Assembly (NCBI GenBank): GCA_028023455.1
Contig: JAQFVV010012423.1
Location: 8,658,269 to 8,722,268 of the forward strand
Reading direction: 5' to 3'
Origin: Epiperipatus broadwayi
Taxonomy: Eukaryota > Onychophora > Udeonychophora > Euonychophora > Peripatidae
DNA: 64,000 nt
Shown piece by piece: positions 12,601-27,600 of this stretch (its first letter is position 1; each line of letters opens with the position of its first letter). The notes under the pieces are model-generated. The model was not told where the DNA came from. It made no database searches and worked only from the letters and a program-made list of their open reading frames with translations. The position numbers were made by a program, and so were the translations under genes.

Positions 12601-15600
12601 TATTCTGATTTTAAGAAATATAAGTGACTTATTTAATGAATTTACAAAAAGATTTGATGATTTTCAGAAAATTTCTAAAGATCTATCTTTAGTAAGCCTA
12701 CCATTTAATTTTAATATCAATGATGCACTATTTAAAGGAAAAGGTAAGAGTAATAGAAAGTTAAACAATTATAGACCTATAGTGGTAGTGTCAGTGCTAT
12801 ATAAAGTTTTCTCATCTATGGTGGCTAGAAGAGTTGCAAAATGGAAAAAAATAATATAGTGGGAAAAAGCAAGGAGGTTTTCAATCAGATAGTCATATAG
12901 GAGATAGTTTATTTGTAGTTACACAACTTATGGATATGAGTAGGAATACAAGTAAACAGTCATATATGATTTTTATACATATACAAAAGGTGTATGATAG
13001 AGTAAATAGAAATAGATTATGGGTAAGTTTAGTAAATTTGGAAATGGGTGGAGCTTTATTGGATATTATTAAGAAAGTATATGAAAATAATTACTATATA
13101 TATATATATTATTAAGAAAGTATATGAAAATAATTACTATATATATATATATATATATATCAGTTAGGGAATATAGAATCAGTTAAAGTTAAAAATGGGA
13201 TCCTATTTTTTTTTTTGTATTTGAGAGAAATAGAGAAAGCAATAGAACGACTAGGAGGAGGGGTAGAGATAATATTAATAAGTGTAAAGAAAGTATATAT
13301 ATTGTTGGGTCTTTTATTTGTGGATGATGTCTTTTAGTGTGAAAAAAGAAGGGAAGATATGGAAGTTATGCTAAGGAAATGCACAAGAGTGGATGAAGAG
13401 ATGGGGATTAAATTTAGTAAAGATAAATCAAAAGTAATGATGATTAATACTGGGGAAAGAGAAGACAAAGAATTTTTATTGGGTAATATAAAGTTAAGTG
13501 TGGTAAATAGATATAACTATTTGAAAATAGTCTTAAGTAATCAGAGAAATTGCTTGGATGAATTGGAAAAAAAAATTGATAAATGAAGCAAAGAAAAGAA
13601 AGGGTTTGATAAAAAAGTTAACAGTGTTCTCATATAATAAGTATGATGTAGCTAGAATTGTATGGAAGGGAGAAGCAGTAGTAGAGTTGACATATAGTAA
13701 TGACATGTTATGTGTTAATAAAGGAGTATTAGATTACTTAGAAAAAGTATAAGGAGAAGTAGGAAGATATGCATTAGATGCAGATGTGTGGATAGCTAAG
13801 GAGGAAATTCAAGGTTAAATGAGATGGTCAAATTTTTATATGAGAGATGCAAAAAGCAAAATGAAAATATTTGCTAGATTTCAGTTTATTGATAATAAAA
13901 GAATAGCCAAAATAGTATTTGATTGGGTTATGAATTAAGGGCAATCAAGAAGATGGGTGAGAAAGGTGATGTGATTTGAAGAAGATTTGGATAAAAAAAT
14001 TTTTATGTTAGTGTACTTATACAAAAGGTGGGATGATTGTGTTAGGAGAATTGTTGAGTGTTACAGTGGCAAGGAATGAGATAGAACAGATGCATTAATA
14101 AAAAATAGGGAATAGGAGAGATGGAGAACTAATATGGAGAATAAAAATAGTTTAAAAATATATAAAAGTAAACAGAATATTGGGTGTGAGTTAATTTATG
14201 ATAATAATAAGGAAAGTTGTTTACTGTTTAAAGCTTGAACAGGATCTTTAGCAATGAAGGAATATACACATAAATGAAAAAATCCGGGTGATATAGTCTG
14301 CAAGTTAAGGAAGGCATAGAAAATATTAGGCATCTATTAATTCAATGTAAATGCTTGAAAACAGAAAGGGTACAAATAATGTTGTGGAAAAATAAATATA
14401 AACAAAGAGTTATACAGAAAGAGATTATTGGTTTTTATGCTGTGTTTGGGAAAAAATAAGGGGGATTTAGATATAAAGGTCATGGAGTTGACAAATATTA
14501 AGTTGTGGAAATGGGATGGAGCAGGATATGGGAAAACATAGGATGGGAAATGGAAAGTTAAGTTAAAGTGGCTAACAAGTTTCTCTGGGCATAGTTGCTG
14601 AGAGATTCCTGACTCCATATAAGGAGAAGTCACACTGCATCACAACACACCATCATCACATAAAGCAGTTGTCATTAATATGAAATTAAGAATTAACTTA
14701 TGTTTTCTTAAAAAAAAATCTAGCAATACACTGAAATCACTTTGGCCTAAATACAAATGAGGCTAGTTGAAAAATGTTAAAGAAACAAATGAATTAATTC
14801 TCATATTTAAATTGACAGAAACTAATTTTAAAAATATGAAAGTAATTTCCCAAATGTAATATTTATCTTTTTAACTCTTGGATACTATTATTAGTTATAA
14901 AACATTATGGACATTTTTTAACTATTATTATTATAAGTATAGAGGATTTGAACTCAGATTTTCAAGCACCCTTCAACTATCCACACTATCCTATACAACT
15001 GATACACATGACCACACACATGTAGAAAATATTAATAATCACCAATATACATATTTCATGCTAAACCAGCACTCATCAGTTGGTCTAGACTATTATCTCT
15101 CACACACATATATAATCAATGCTCAGTTTATATTAAGATAGCAAATCTTCATACTTTAATGGACAGGCTTCAATCCACTGCAACCTCCAACTTTTTTATT
15201 ATACTATGCAGAAAAAAAAAAATCAAATTAGTGACACTAATATATGTTTTATTTATTTGATTAATATCATTTCTAATTAAAATTCCAATAAACCTACATT
15301 TTAAACTTTTAAATAAGTAAATGATTGCTGGAGGCATATTTTTTTGTCCATTGCTAATTCCAATCATTAGAAACTTTAACTGATTATTTCAATAAATTAC
15401 ATAAACATGATCTAATCAAAATGATAAAATCCAATGTCTCATTCATATGAATATTTTTGTAACAATAAAATATTTTACTAAGCAATAATGAGAATTTACA
15501 AATCAAAAAATCTCAAGAAAATTCATGACTTTATTACATATTGTTGATGCTTTCCAAAAAATGTGCTGCAAACATTGCCAACTTGCATTTGCAGAGAACT

Positions 15601-18600
15601 AACCCTTACTTAAAATCCCTCACTAATGTGCAAAGATTTTGATTAAAATTAAAAAGATTACCATAAGTATTATTTCACCATATATTTATACATTAATACA
15701 ATCACAATCTCATGTGTGGTCATAAATCTTTTTATGTAAATATGACAAGATAAAAACCTATAACCTCTTAATGGATATTTGATAACTCTCTATGTGGTAA
15801 AATTGATAATTAATCATTCATTGGTTTGCAATCCAAATCATTGAACAATTTTGCAACAAATAATATACCCATTATTTTGCGATGTTACAATAGGTTACAG
15901 AATTGCATATTTTTAATAATTGTCAGTTTCCATGCCACAACAAGTATAATTTCCATGCACATATCAGTGGCATTGTGATGTTCAACAATCTACCTCTTAT
16001 ATCACAGTTAAACATATTTATATATAGACAGAATTCTCATGAAGGAAAACAATAACTGGCACATCAAATAATGTAATTGTTAGCATTGGCCATAATCTAG
16101 CATATTTATAGTGTTAGTAAATATTACTATGCCCTATTATTTATTTATCAAAGCTATTTAATAATCATCACTTTTAAACTTTCACAAACACATTATTAAT
16201 TTCATAATTATAATTATTTTTGTCTTATGATATAAATATGGTCTTTTTTATATATGATTTACAATTAAAAGTTTAAATGAGTTTTTGAAATAGTAAGATG
16301 ATTAAACTGAAAATTTATGATTATAACCAATCTTTCAAACCTGTATATATTTTTATATATTGTCCACATTTGACATATTGTATAATAAGTGATTAGTAGT
16401 GTCACTGTTGTGGCAGAAAATTTGACATTTGTAAATCAAGGTATAATGATAACGTTTTACTTAAAAAAAACTTTTTAGGGTTAATTTTTCAATTTTAAAA
16501 ACTTCAAAATGCACCAAGTGAAAAAAACAAAAACAACAACACTAAATGTTATAGTTAAGTTTTTATATTTAAGCTACTTCAACGGTATTCACTTCATTCT
16601 GAAAATTTCATAAACCAATGCTGAACTAGTTGTAAAAAAATTATTTATTGTATAAATGTCTTATTAGTGAAGTCTAATTAATTTTTATCATATTCTATGA
16701 AGAAAATGTAAAATTACCATAAACACAATTACAATCATTCATTATGCTGAAATAACCTAAATAGTCAGATAACCAGAATACATTTTATTTAAATATTAAA
16801 TTTTTACCCCAGGTTCTAAAATATACTCCTACATTGACACTGCTATAAATCAGTTTCATGCATGAAATTTGTATCCGAGAGCTTGTGTTGAGAAGAAAAA
16901 AGTTTCTAGGTTGTGTGATAGATTTGGTTTAATGTTTAAGTTTATTCTTGTTTTTGTAAAAAAAAAAAAAAGTGATATCAGTTTTAATTCTATTTACAAA
17001 ATATACTGTTTATTCATTTTATTTTTTGGACATTAGTATCTCTCACATTTAATACCATCATAGTGAATCTAGGCATTAGTAAACAGTATAGTTATCTTTA
17101 TAATTTTATGGTGTGTCTCCTGAACCTTATTGGCTGCCTTTTGACATACAATTCTTTTTTTTCTTTTTTTAAAATAAAAATAAAGTCAATTATAGGTTGA
17201 GTAAAGTTTTTTATTGGTTTTCCAAAATCTTCAGACTAAAATGGCATCATCTTGAAAAAATAAGCTATAAATTGAGAAAAACTTGTAGATGAATGTCAGT
17301 CAAGATCATGATTATAAATGTGCCCAAATTATTTCATGCAGACTATCAATTTATGAATGAATAGATAATGTAGTTTATTATATTATCTGAAGGAATAATA
17401 TGTAAGTTCATTATCAGAGGTAGTTACAATTTCAGCTGTATCACATGATTCATTATTTTCATTACTGTTTATTTTCAAATTCATTCTGATTCTGTGCACA
17501 TTCAGTATTATTTAAGAGCAACTCTTACTACTATTAAAATCACATGACAATTACCAATTTCTTTACACAATAAAGAATTTTAATTTTGTAAAACATTTAA
17601 TGCCAATAAGGTCAGTATAATTATAAAAATATTTGGATTAATAAAAGCATAATCAATTATCACACTATTTGTAATCATTCAGTTAAATTGCCTTTTATAA
17701 TTTTTTGTTCCGTATATACTAAGTCCCATATGACACATTTAACATCATCTCCTAATGATTGTCCAATAAGTTCAGTTGACCTGCATAACACTTTTTATAA
17801 CACCTTTCTAGATGAAAAAAGTTAACAAATTACATATCCATACATGTGTGTTAGTGAAAATTTATGTAAGTAATCCTGTCACTTCAATCTACATTTCTAA
17901 AAGATAATCATTAACATTTTCAACCATTATTGATTTATTGCAGAATGAAGATCTCTCCATGCTCACTCCATCTTTTCTGATCTCTAGCTTCTCTTTTCTA
18001 TATCACATCAGCACACTTCCTTATTTTATCTATCCATCTTGTATAAAATCTCTTTCTATGTCTTTTACAATCTCTCAGAATACAGTTTAAACTTTCAACT
18101 GTCCATCTATTATCATGTATTTAGAAATATGTCCAGTCCAACTTCACGCCAGTCTCTTAATTCTTTCAATGATGTCAGTAACACCTATTTGTACTCTCGC
18201 CCATATATTTCATTTTCAATCTCTTTTTGTTACTGCTAATGTGCATACATCCATTCTTAATTGAATGATCTGAAATCTCTATTGTTTTTCTGTTATGTGT
18301 CCAAGTCTCAGATCCATAAGTAAGAACTGGTAAAATATATTTATTAAAAATTTTTCTTTTCAAACACATAGGCATATTTCCTTTTAATATTAAGTTACTT
18401 TTATCATAAACACTTTACTCAGGTTTAATTCTATGATTAATTTCATCTATTATGTTTCTATCTGTAGTAACAATCTGACCAAGATATTTGTAGTTGTTAA
18501 TTTCTTCTAATTCATTATTATTACATTTTATTTTTTTCTTTTGAGCAAATTCATTAAACATTACTTTAATCTTATTAATATTTACCTTTAATTCTATTTT

Positions 18601-21600
18601 CTTACTTTCATCTAATAATTCTTGCAATATTTATTATAGCTCTAACCCATTATTTGCAAAAACAATTATACCATCGTCAAAATCTAGATGACTTAAATAA
18701 TCTCAATTTACTTTATTTCTTTAGCTTCCCATTTTAATCCACAAAATATTTCTTGCAAAACTGCTATAAATTTTTTTGGAGATATGGAGTCACTGTCACA
18801 TATTCTTCCAAAGTTATTCTTCCTAGAATCATTATGTAATCTATAGCTGCTGCATTTTTATGAATATTCTTTAGGATATGACAATATCCTAGATTTATAT
18901 CTTGATGATCCAATGCTTTAATCACTGAAGAAATTCTTATGAAATTAAATGAATTTTCATAATCTACAAATCCAAAGCACAATGTTATGGACATTCATAC
19001 AGAAAAGGTAACCTTGATAATTTAAAATTTTATTAATGCTTAGCATGCTTTTGGTATATGAAATATCATATTCATAGCAATCTATCTTTTTTAAGGTTTC
19101 CAGCTTTTATTTACATTTGATAACTATTTTAAATATTTAATATGTTTAATCTTAATATTTAAAGATATTTAAATTTATTTAAATAATTCACTATTGGTCT
19201 TTTGCTATTTCCCAGACCTCTTTAATTTTTTGCTTTTTGTCCTTCCTCTCAATGTATACATTATGAAGATGACCTTGTCTATATGAATGTCCATAACATT
19301 TATTTGAATATTACATTAATAAAAAAAAAATATTGATTTTGTTTTACAAAAGCATAGTGGCAAGTCATGTTTATTGATCTTTTGTATAACTTCTCTCAAT
19401 ACTTGGATATGATCCACTGTAGTAAAACCACTTTTAAATCCAGCTTGTTCTTTTGGTTGGTTAAAATCTAAAGTTCACTGTAGATAAGTTGTAATTATCT
19501 TAGTAAAAATTTTGTATAGAACTGATAAAAGATTGATAGATCTATAATTTATAAGATCTTTTTATCATCTTTTTAAAATATTAATTAACAGATAATAACT
19601 GCCATCAATTTTTTAAATTAAAAATATGAGTATGAATTGAGCAGTAGTGATTGCATGCAATATATGTGGACATCTTATATATGCTATAGAGTTCTGGAAA
19701 AGAGCCCACATTGCCCATCATTATCATCAATACTTCAATTATGCTTATTTCAACTGATGTTAATGATGTTTCTATAAAACTTAAAGTTTTTCTTTAACAT
19801 ACATGTTAATTTTGTAGAGTCTTATAAGTTTTTTTTAAAAAAGCTTCTGTCAATTTCTTAAACTTTGTTGGTAATTTACTTTTAAAATAGTCAAAGTTAG
19901 TTACTTGTTAATTTATTTGTTAATTTTATGATTCACAATTAACCTGTTTGATTACAGACAGCAGTTTCAACAAATTTGCCACAGTTAGGTTCAAATGCTC
20001 AGTATTAAACAGCATTGGGAGGCAGTTCATTCTTAATTAATATTTTTGTTATCAACAGAAGTTATTCTTTTTTACAATTAACATTGCAGTTGTTCAGTGA
20101 TATTATTAAGTCTCCTTTATTATTTACAAATTGGGAAATATTCACTTGTCTATTGCTTTATTTACCTGAGTTTAAAGTCAGACTGAATAAAATTAAACAA
20201 CACAGATTTTTTATTCAAATAACAATACAATATTGATTGGTAATAAGTATCTGATTATTCTTAGGAAGAGATTAAAGCAAAAGATGAAACCTGCTCAACA
20301 ATGAATAATCTGGCAATTATGGCTTCTTTCTTCATCGATTCTCTGTAGAGAATATTGAAGAAATATTTTATTGTAAATCAAAATAACTATTTTAGAAGAT
20401 ATTTTATTTTATAGACAACACATTTTTTTAGGTTAATTATTATATTCAATTCACTTGTAAAGTTTTGCAAAAGTACAATTTCTGTTAAATGTCTACCTAA
20501 ATTCCGAAATTTCAGACATGACTACTTCTTGTGTAGCACTAACCTAATTATCTAAAGTAATATCAAGATTATCACTGGATAACACAGTCTATTTTTATCC
20601 AGTCTTTCCTACCAACCCCCAAATCCCTCTACCTATCTTATCCTAGAAATGTTTCCCTAACATTAGACTACTCCCATCATCCAAAAGTTTCTAAAATTGA
20701 ATACAATTTTATATTGAAAACTGGTTCAGTAAAATTTCTCTATTCACAGAAAATAATGGAATTGTGTAAGTTTTATGTTATTTATATCCTATATTAAATG
20801 CCTAGACAAAAAAGCTAATACAATTACAGTACATAAATATTTTTAAATAGTTGGTAGACTTCATAAAATGTCATAAAGTGTAAAAGTACACACTTTTTAA
20901 TGCAAACATAAATATTTGATAATTAATTAAAAATATCAATCAATGGTAACTTCTATTTTTTCATTCTACAAAATAAATATAGTCTTGGATTAAATCAATG
21001 GGCATGAGGTGGCAGTAAAAGTTAATCCCCATAGTCATTTAGTGTCTACTAATTTACTTAATAGTTATATATTTATAGTGTAGGATATATATCTAATAAT
21101 CGAGATTAAGACTCTTTTCTTGTTAATATTGTCCTACGCTGGGTTAGAGAGTATTTTAAAATATTTATTGTGCAGTGATGTAAGTCTTAATCTCGAATAT
21201 TACATATGTATATAATCACTATTTAATTACATGTAAACTAAGAAAGTCATAAAATGCTGAATATCAATGCTAAAATATATTAATAATTTCATTTTTCTTA
21301 TTACCAATAAGGGAAATCTACCTTTTTCATATCTTCATAAGTAACAAACATAATGTTCAGTTCACTTCGTTTTTCCCAAAACTGTAGTATATGTTTCCAA
21401 AATGGTCCATACATTACTGAAATAAAACAGTCATGCTAACAACTGTAACAATCTACAACAATACAATTATAAGAAACTTATGAATAATCGCAATCTGATA
21501 ACAATTGGTATATATCTTTATTCACAACATTATAAAAGAGCTGGATTATTAATAAAAGATATGTGTCATTGCTCTGAGAGATAAAAATATATAAATAAAA

Positions 21601-24600
21601 AAATATGCAATATAATATTTAGTAGACTATATTGATAGAATTATTACTGGAAATGAATTGGACATAATATTAGTTTTTAGTATTAAAAAGTTTTTTGAAA
21701 AAGAAAATATTGATAATACTTATTTTAAATAAATATATAGTCATATGGAAGAAAAAATAATTAAGACAAGTGATTTGTTAATTGGAATTGTATTTGAAAT
21801 ATATGATTAATTAAAATATTTTAAGAATGTTAATATACATTAAATTTAAATTATATTAAATTAAATTAAAAGCTATAGCAAGTAAGTAATTAAGCTAGAC
21901 AATACTCTTCACTATACTATAGAGTTATTTCTGTAAGCTTCTACAAAATAATAATATTAGCAGTAAAAAATCAACAATATTGTGAGTATATAAACATATT
22001 AAGATTTCTCTTACTTGTATCATCTAAAAAACTAGAAGCAAACTCTTCAAATGTTCCTTTATAGTTGACGAACGTTACAGTTTTGAGAAAATGGAAAAAA
22101 GAAACCATTATATCTTTAGGATTGCGGCTTACATAGATAATCTAAAATAAATGATATATATATATATTAAATAACTTAAAAGAAAAATTTTATAAGTAAT
22201 AATCAAAAATATACTTTCTAAAATATTAATGATGCCTAAAAAATTGTCAACAGTATTGCTGAAGGTATCACAAATAAGAAAGGTTAAATTTAATTTATTT
22301 ATTGAATTTGCTTTAGGATACCTTCCAAAGAAAATTGTAATTAATTATTATTTGACATACATTTTACATTTATAAGACAATAATAAAATTACTAGCAGTG
22401 ATATTGTTAGAAATAAAATGTATTATAATGTTGATTTATAATTTATATTTCAAATTAGAATCACCAGATACTATTTCAATTAAACTTGGACTTTTGAAAA
22501 TGAGAACTGAAAAGTATTGGATTCTCAAGGCAATTTCAGTATCATTTATAATTTCCTCAAATCTAATAGGAGAAAAATCAATACATTGATAAGCAACAAT
22601 TAAAATGAGCAATAAGTTATATTCTCTGGAAATCATAAGTTTGATTACATAAATAATATTATCACAAAATATTAATATTAAATGAAACTTTTTTTTTTAA
22701 AAAAAAGGGGGGTCATATGGAACTTTTATTCTTAAAGATGAAAATAATATCAATTTGGCTTAAGATATGAATTCCACTATTTCATATTGAAGTTCAACTA
22801 ATCAGTGTAAGAATAATTATTTATTTTCATTAATTTGTGAATCTGATATGCCTCAAACTTATAGAATTTAATAATTTTTGATATTTGTTATTTTGGTTAT
22901 ATTTTTTTGGAAATATTAAAAATAGTTTCCAAATACTGTTCTTAATAGCAACTGGCTAATAGCAGCATTAAATACTATGTTCCAAAATGAGGCATCATTA
23001 TTAATTATTATCCATCCATAGCAGGATGAAAATTCTCCAAGTTTAATCCAGTTTCTCCCATCCTTAATCTTTGTTTTTTCCATATTATATCAAAAAACTT
23101 CTTTATTTCATCTGACCATTTCACATATGGTCTCTTTCTAGTCTTTTGTAATCTCTTGGGATCCAATTGAAAATTTCAACTGTTCATCTAATATCATCTC
23201 TTTCACTAAAAATCACATGATCACCATATTCTATGCTTACCTAAGCTGTTAAAACAGTCACAAACTCTCCATACAGTAGGGCCCTCTGGTAAGCCAATTC
23301 AATCTCTTAATTCTTTTGATGATGTCAGTGATACTTTTCTGTTCTTTCTTATTCACCTATTTCATTTGTGATCACTTCTTGTTATTATAACATACTCTCT
23401 CCATAATTCATTGAATTGTCTGAAATCTTTGTATTGCTCTATTGTCAAGCATCGAAGTAAGAATTGGTAAAACACATTTATTAAAAATTTATCTTTTCAA
23501 ATTATTTTAAATAGTATTACGTTATTACTATCAAAAGTATTTCATCCAAATTTCATTATAAAACATGATTACAATCACTTACTAATGCATTAAAAATTAA
23601 GGGCTTCTGAAATTAGTCATCATAAGCATTAAAAATGGTAAGGTTTGTTTTTCAATAGATCAAATGATGCATAAAAAGTGATGGCTTAAGCACAATATAT
23701 ATTTTTAAATTTTACTCAGCTGAGAATTAATACCTTTGATCCCGAGTCTGCTTTAAGCTACAGAGGATGCAATCATTAATATTTATCATCTGATATACAA
23801 CTCTATGCATTCTAACTAAAATGTCAATAATAGCAATTTATAAATATGACCAAATTATATTATATTTAATATTATTTTTTTAAATTTCATTAGTATATAG
23901 TGTATTTAAATTTTATAAGAATAATAATAATTTGATGATAGGATGAAGACAATGGCTATTTTATTCCTCACAGTTGGGTAACCATCTATATTTGGATAAA
24001 TTTCATAATGATGATGGTAGAGGGGATTTAAACACAGATTTTCAAGCTTCCTTCAGGTATCCACTCCATCTTATATAACTGACACACATGACCATATACA
24101 TGTGAAAAAGATAAATGATCTCCAACATACATATTTTGTGCTAAACCAGCACTTAGTCATTTGATCCAGATCATCATCATCTGTCTCAGTTTGTATATTA
24201 AGATAGTAAATCTTCAAACTCTAATGGACAAGCTTCTTTTCCACTCTCCAATTCTTCAGCCATTCATATTATTGAAAATCTTATGCTCAAAGCCCCTTGA
24301 TGATCCAATATTGTTGTCATACCCATATTGACTTTAAAAAATTTTGACCCCTCATATGTATATGTTCATTTAAATATACAGAAGACGAATGGGCACTATT
24401 CAGTCTGAATCTGTAATATTTGAATACAAGTATAATGTATATACTGAACTTTATATGAAATTAGAGTGGATTTGGACATAGACTTTCAAGCTTTCTTCAG
24501 CTAACCATTTCATCATACATAACCAGCACATGTGGCCACATACATGTGAAAAAGATAAATGATCTTCAATATACATATTTAATGCTGTATTAAGATAGCA

Positions 24601-27600
24601 AATCTTCAAACTTTAATAGACAAAATGGGAGAATGGAGAAGATTGAAATCTTCTCCATTCTCCCATTTTGAAATTTGATGATGGAATGTTCAAAGATCTT
24701 GATTATGCCAATATTATTGTAGTACCCATGTTGACTTTAAGTCACCATGATCCTTCATATGTAGGACCTTAATATGTTCATTTAAATACAGAGCAAAGGT
24801 ATGGGAAGAATTCAGGCTGAATCTGTAATATTTGAATACAAGTGTAATGTATATACTGAACTTCAGATTTATCTTTTTCACATGTATAAGATGGAGTGAA
24901 TCACTGAAGGGAGTTTAAAAGTTTGTGTTCAAATCCCCTCTAATTACATCTAAAGTTCACCAGGATATACATTGTATTCAAATATTATATATTCCACCGA
25001 TATTCTGCCCATCCCTCTTTTGTATATTTAAATGGACATATTAAGGTCCTACATATGAGGAGTCTTAGTGATTTACAGTTAGCATGAGTATGACAATAAT
25101 ATTTGCATCATCAAGGGTTTTGAGCATTACATCCTCAGATTTTCAATAATATTGATGGCTGAAGAGTTGGAGAGTGGAGAAGATTGAAGCCTGCCCATTA
25201 AAGTTTGAAGATTTGGTATCTTAATATAAACTGAGCACTGATTATATATGTGTTTGAAAGATGATGATCTGGAATAACTGAAGAGTGCTGGTTCAGCATG
25301 AAATATGTATATTGGAGATCAATTTTCTTTTTCACATGTATCTGGACATGTGTATTGGTTATATAAGATGGAATGATAACTGAAAGGAGTTTGAAAGTGT
25401 TCAAATTTCTCTATAATTACGTCTAAAATTCAGTATATATATCATATTTATATTTAGATATAATGATGGTAAATATACAAATAATATTTACTTAAACTGG
25501 ACAAAGCAAAAGAGAAAATAAATGAGCTATATAACTAATTTCTCAGAAGGGAATAGAAAATTTCTTCTGATGATGTCGCTATGATATTATTAATTAGATA
25601 ATATTTTAAATTAGGTTACAAGCCATTACTCAAGTCCCCATAAGTATATTCACTTTTTTCTACGATAAAAATTAAGTATATATATATTCACTTTTATTTG
25701 AATAACTTAAAGGAGGCACAAAAATTCCCTTAAAATTCTCTTTAATACATATATCCAGAGTCAGCTTAAATAGAAGTAATGATGCAGAAAAATTGATATA
25801 CTATTTCTTAAATTATCAATCAAAAGATATCCGTTAGAAATAATTAATAAACCACATAATGTAAAAACATTAGTAGGAATTCAAAAAATGTACACATTTA
25901 GATAAATAAAAGTAATATATATTTAAAATTAAATAAGATGAAACTGATATGGAATTCTTTAGTTTATAATATTTTCCTTTTTATTTTTATTATTTTTAAG
26001 TAAATAAAAAAAGAAAAATTTAATTGTTTCTATTTTGAATACTTGCTAGAATTTTTTAAATTTGTATATATTAGAAGTAGGAAAATATCTTTATCCTAAA
26101 AGTTAGTGTACTCTGTATCGTTATATATATATTAATTCCATGCATGTATTTGATATATAATAAAAAATTATTAAAATTTTAAAATAATCACTAGAGTTAA
26201 ATTTTTTTTTAAATATTATAATAGCATATTCAAAGGAACTTATATCATACCTAAAAATATTGTGATGACAAATTTACCTGAATAAAGAAAAATATCTATT
26301 TTATGAAGTCCATGTAGATATTAGTTTACTTCTTAGTCATAGACTTTGTTATTATTCAATCATGACTAAGTTATTTTGCTAGTATAAACTCAATAATTTT
26401 CCATTATAAATAATTGATAACCTATAGCTATAGTCAATAAAGTTTCAGTTCCTTATATAGATTTGATTTAACAACACATTTAATGTAAAAAATAACTTAT
26501 ATTAGATTTTGTCTCGCTGAAGCAAATTCTTAGCTAAAACACTCACTAACTCAAAAAATTTAATATGCATTGCCTTTTATAAGTTTCACTAAAAATCATG
26601 TTTTAATCTGCCAAACAAAAGATGATTTTCTCTAAATATTTTTATAGATTTATTTTCTTGTCTTAATTCTCAAATTGGTTCAATCAATAATCTGTTTTAT
26701 GGACCAATATAAAATTGTTTATACATTCTTTTCAATTTAATTAAAATGAGAAACTTTACCAAAAATACAAGGGGATGTAAAAAAAAAAAATGGAGTCATT
26801 CTTTAATGGACGAACACATTGTAGTAAATGAAAAATTGTATATTTACTTTTTAAGTGTTACTAACTCTTGTATATTTAATAAAATATTTTAATTTTTTTT
26901 TTCAAGTTATAATTATTCAAGTACATTATATGAAAAAATGTCCTATACAATGTTTAAATATAAGTAAATATAATTTTACTTTTTGATTTTGCCAAAACTG
27001 AAAAAAAATTATTTGGCTGTTAATTTTTCCTTTTTATATTTAGATATACCCAAACATATGTCTATAAGTATTGAAATGATAAATCTGATTCAGATTTGCC
27101 GTTTCACAGTCTGACCCACCTAATTATTTATTTTACTAACATTTGCTTTTTTTTAATTCTAAAAAAACATTTTTTTTAAACATTTTTAACTATCCTGAAT
27201 AAATCCTATAATTTATTTTGGATCATAATTGTACTAACACTTATTCTATTTTATTATTAAAAGAAAAAAATTCAAATAATTAACTTTGAATTTTTTTTAT
27301 ATATTTTAGATATACTGTATATGTTTAAAATGCTTTATTTTTAGTTCAAGAATTCAAGATGGCCTTTGTGAAAAGATTTGTACCTCGATAAGAAGTTTAA
27401 AATAAATGTTTAAATTAAAAGCATTGATAAATTACCAAAATCCATTCACTGTGGAATCTCTATTCATTAATTAGTAGAGATTCTACATTGTTATCTAAAT
27501 TAAAACCTAACAAAATTAAATTGAAATATATTGATCCTTATCGAGGTACAAACTTTCTAAAATTAGAATAAAAACCAATTTCTATTGTTTTTTAAAAGAT

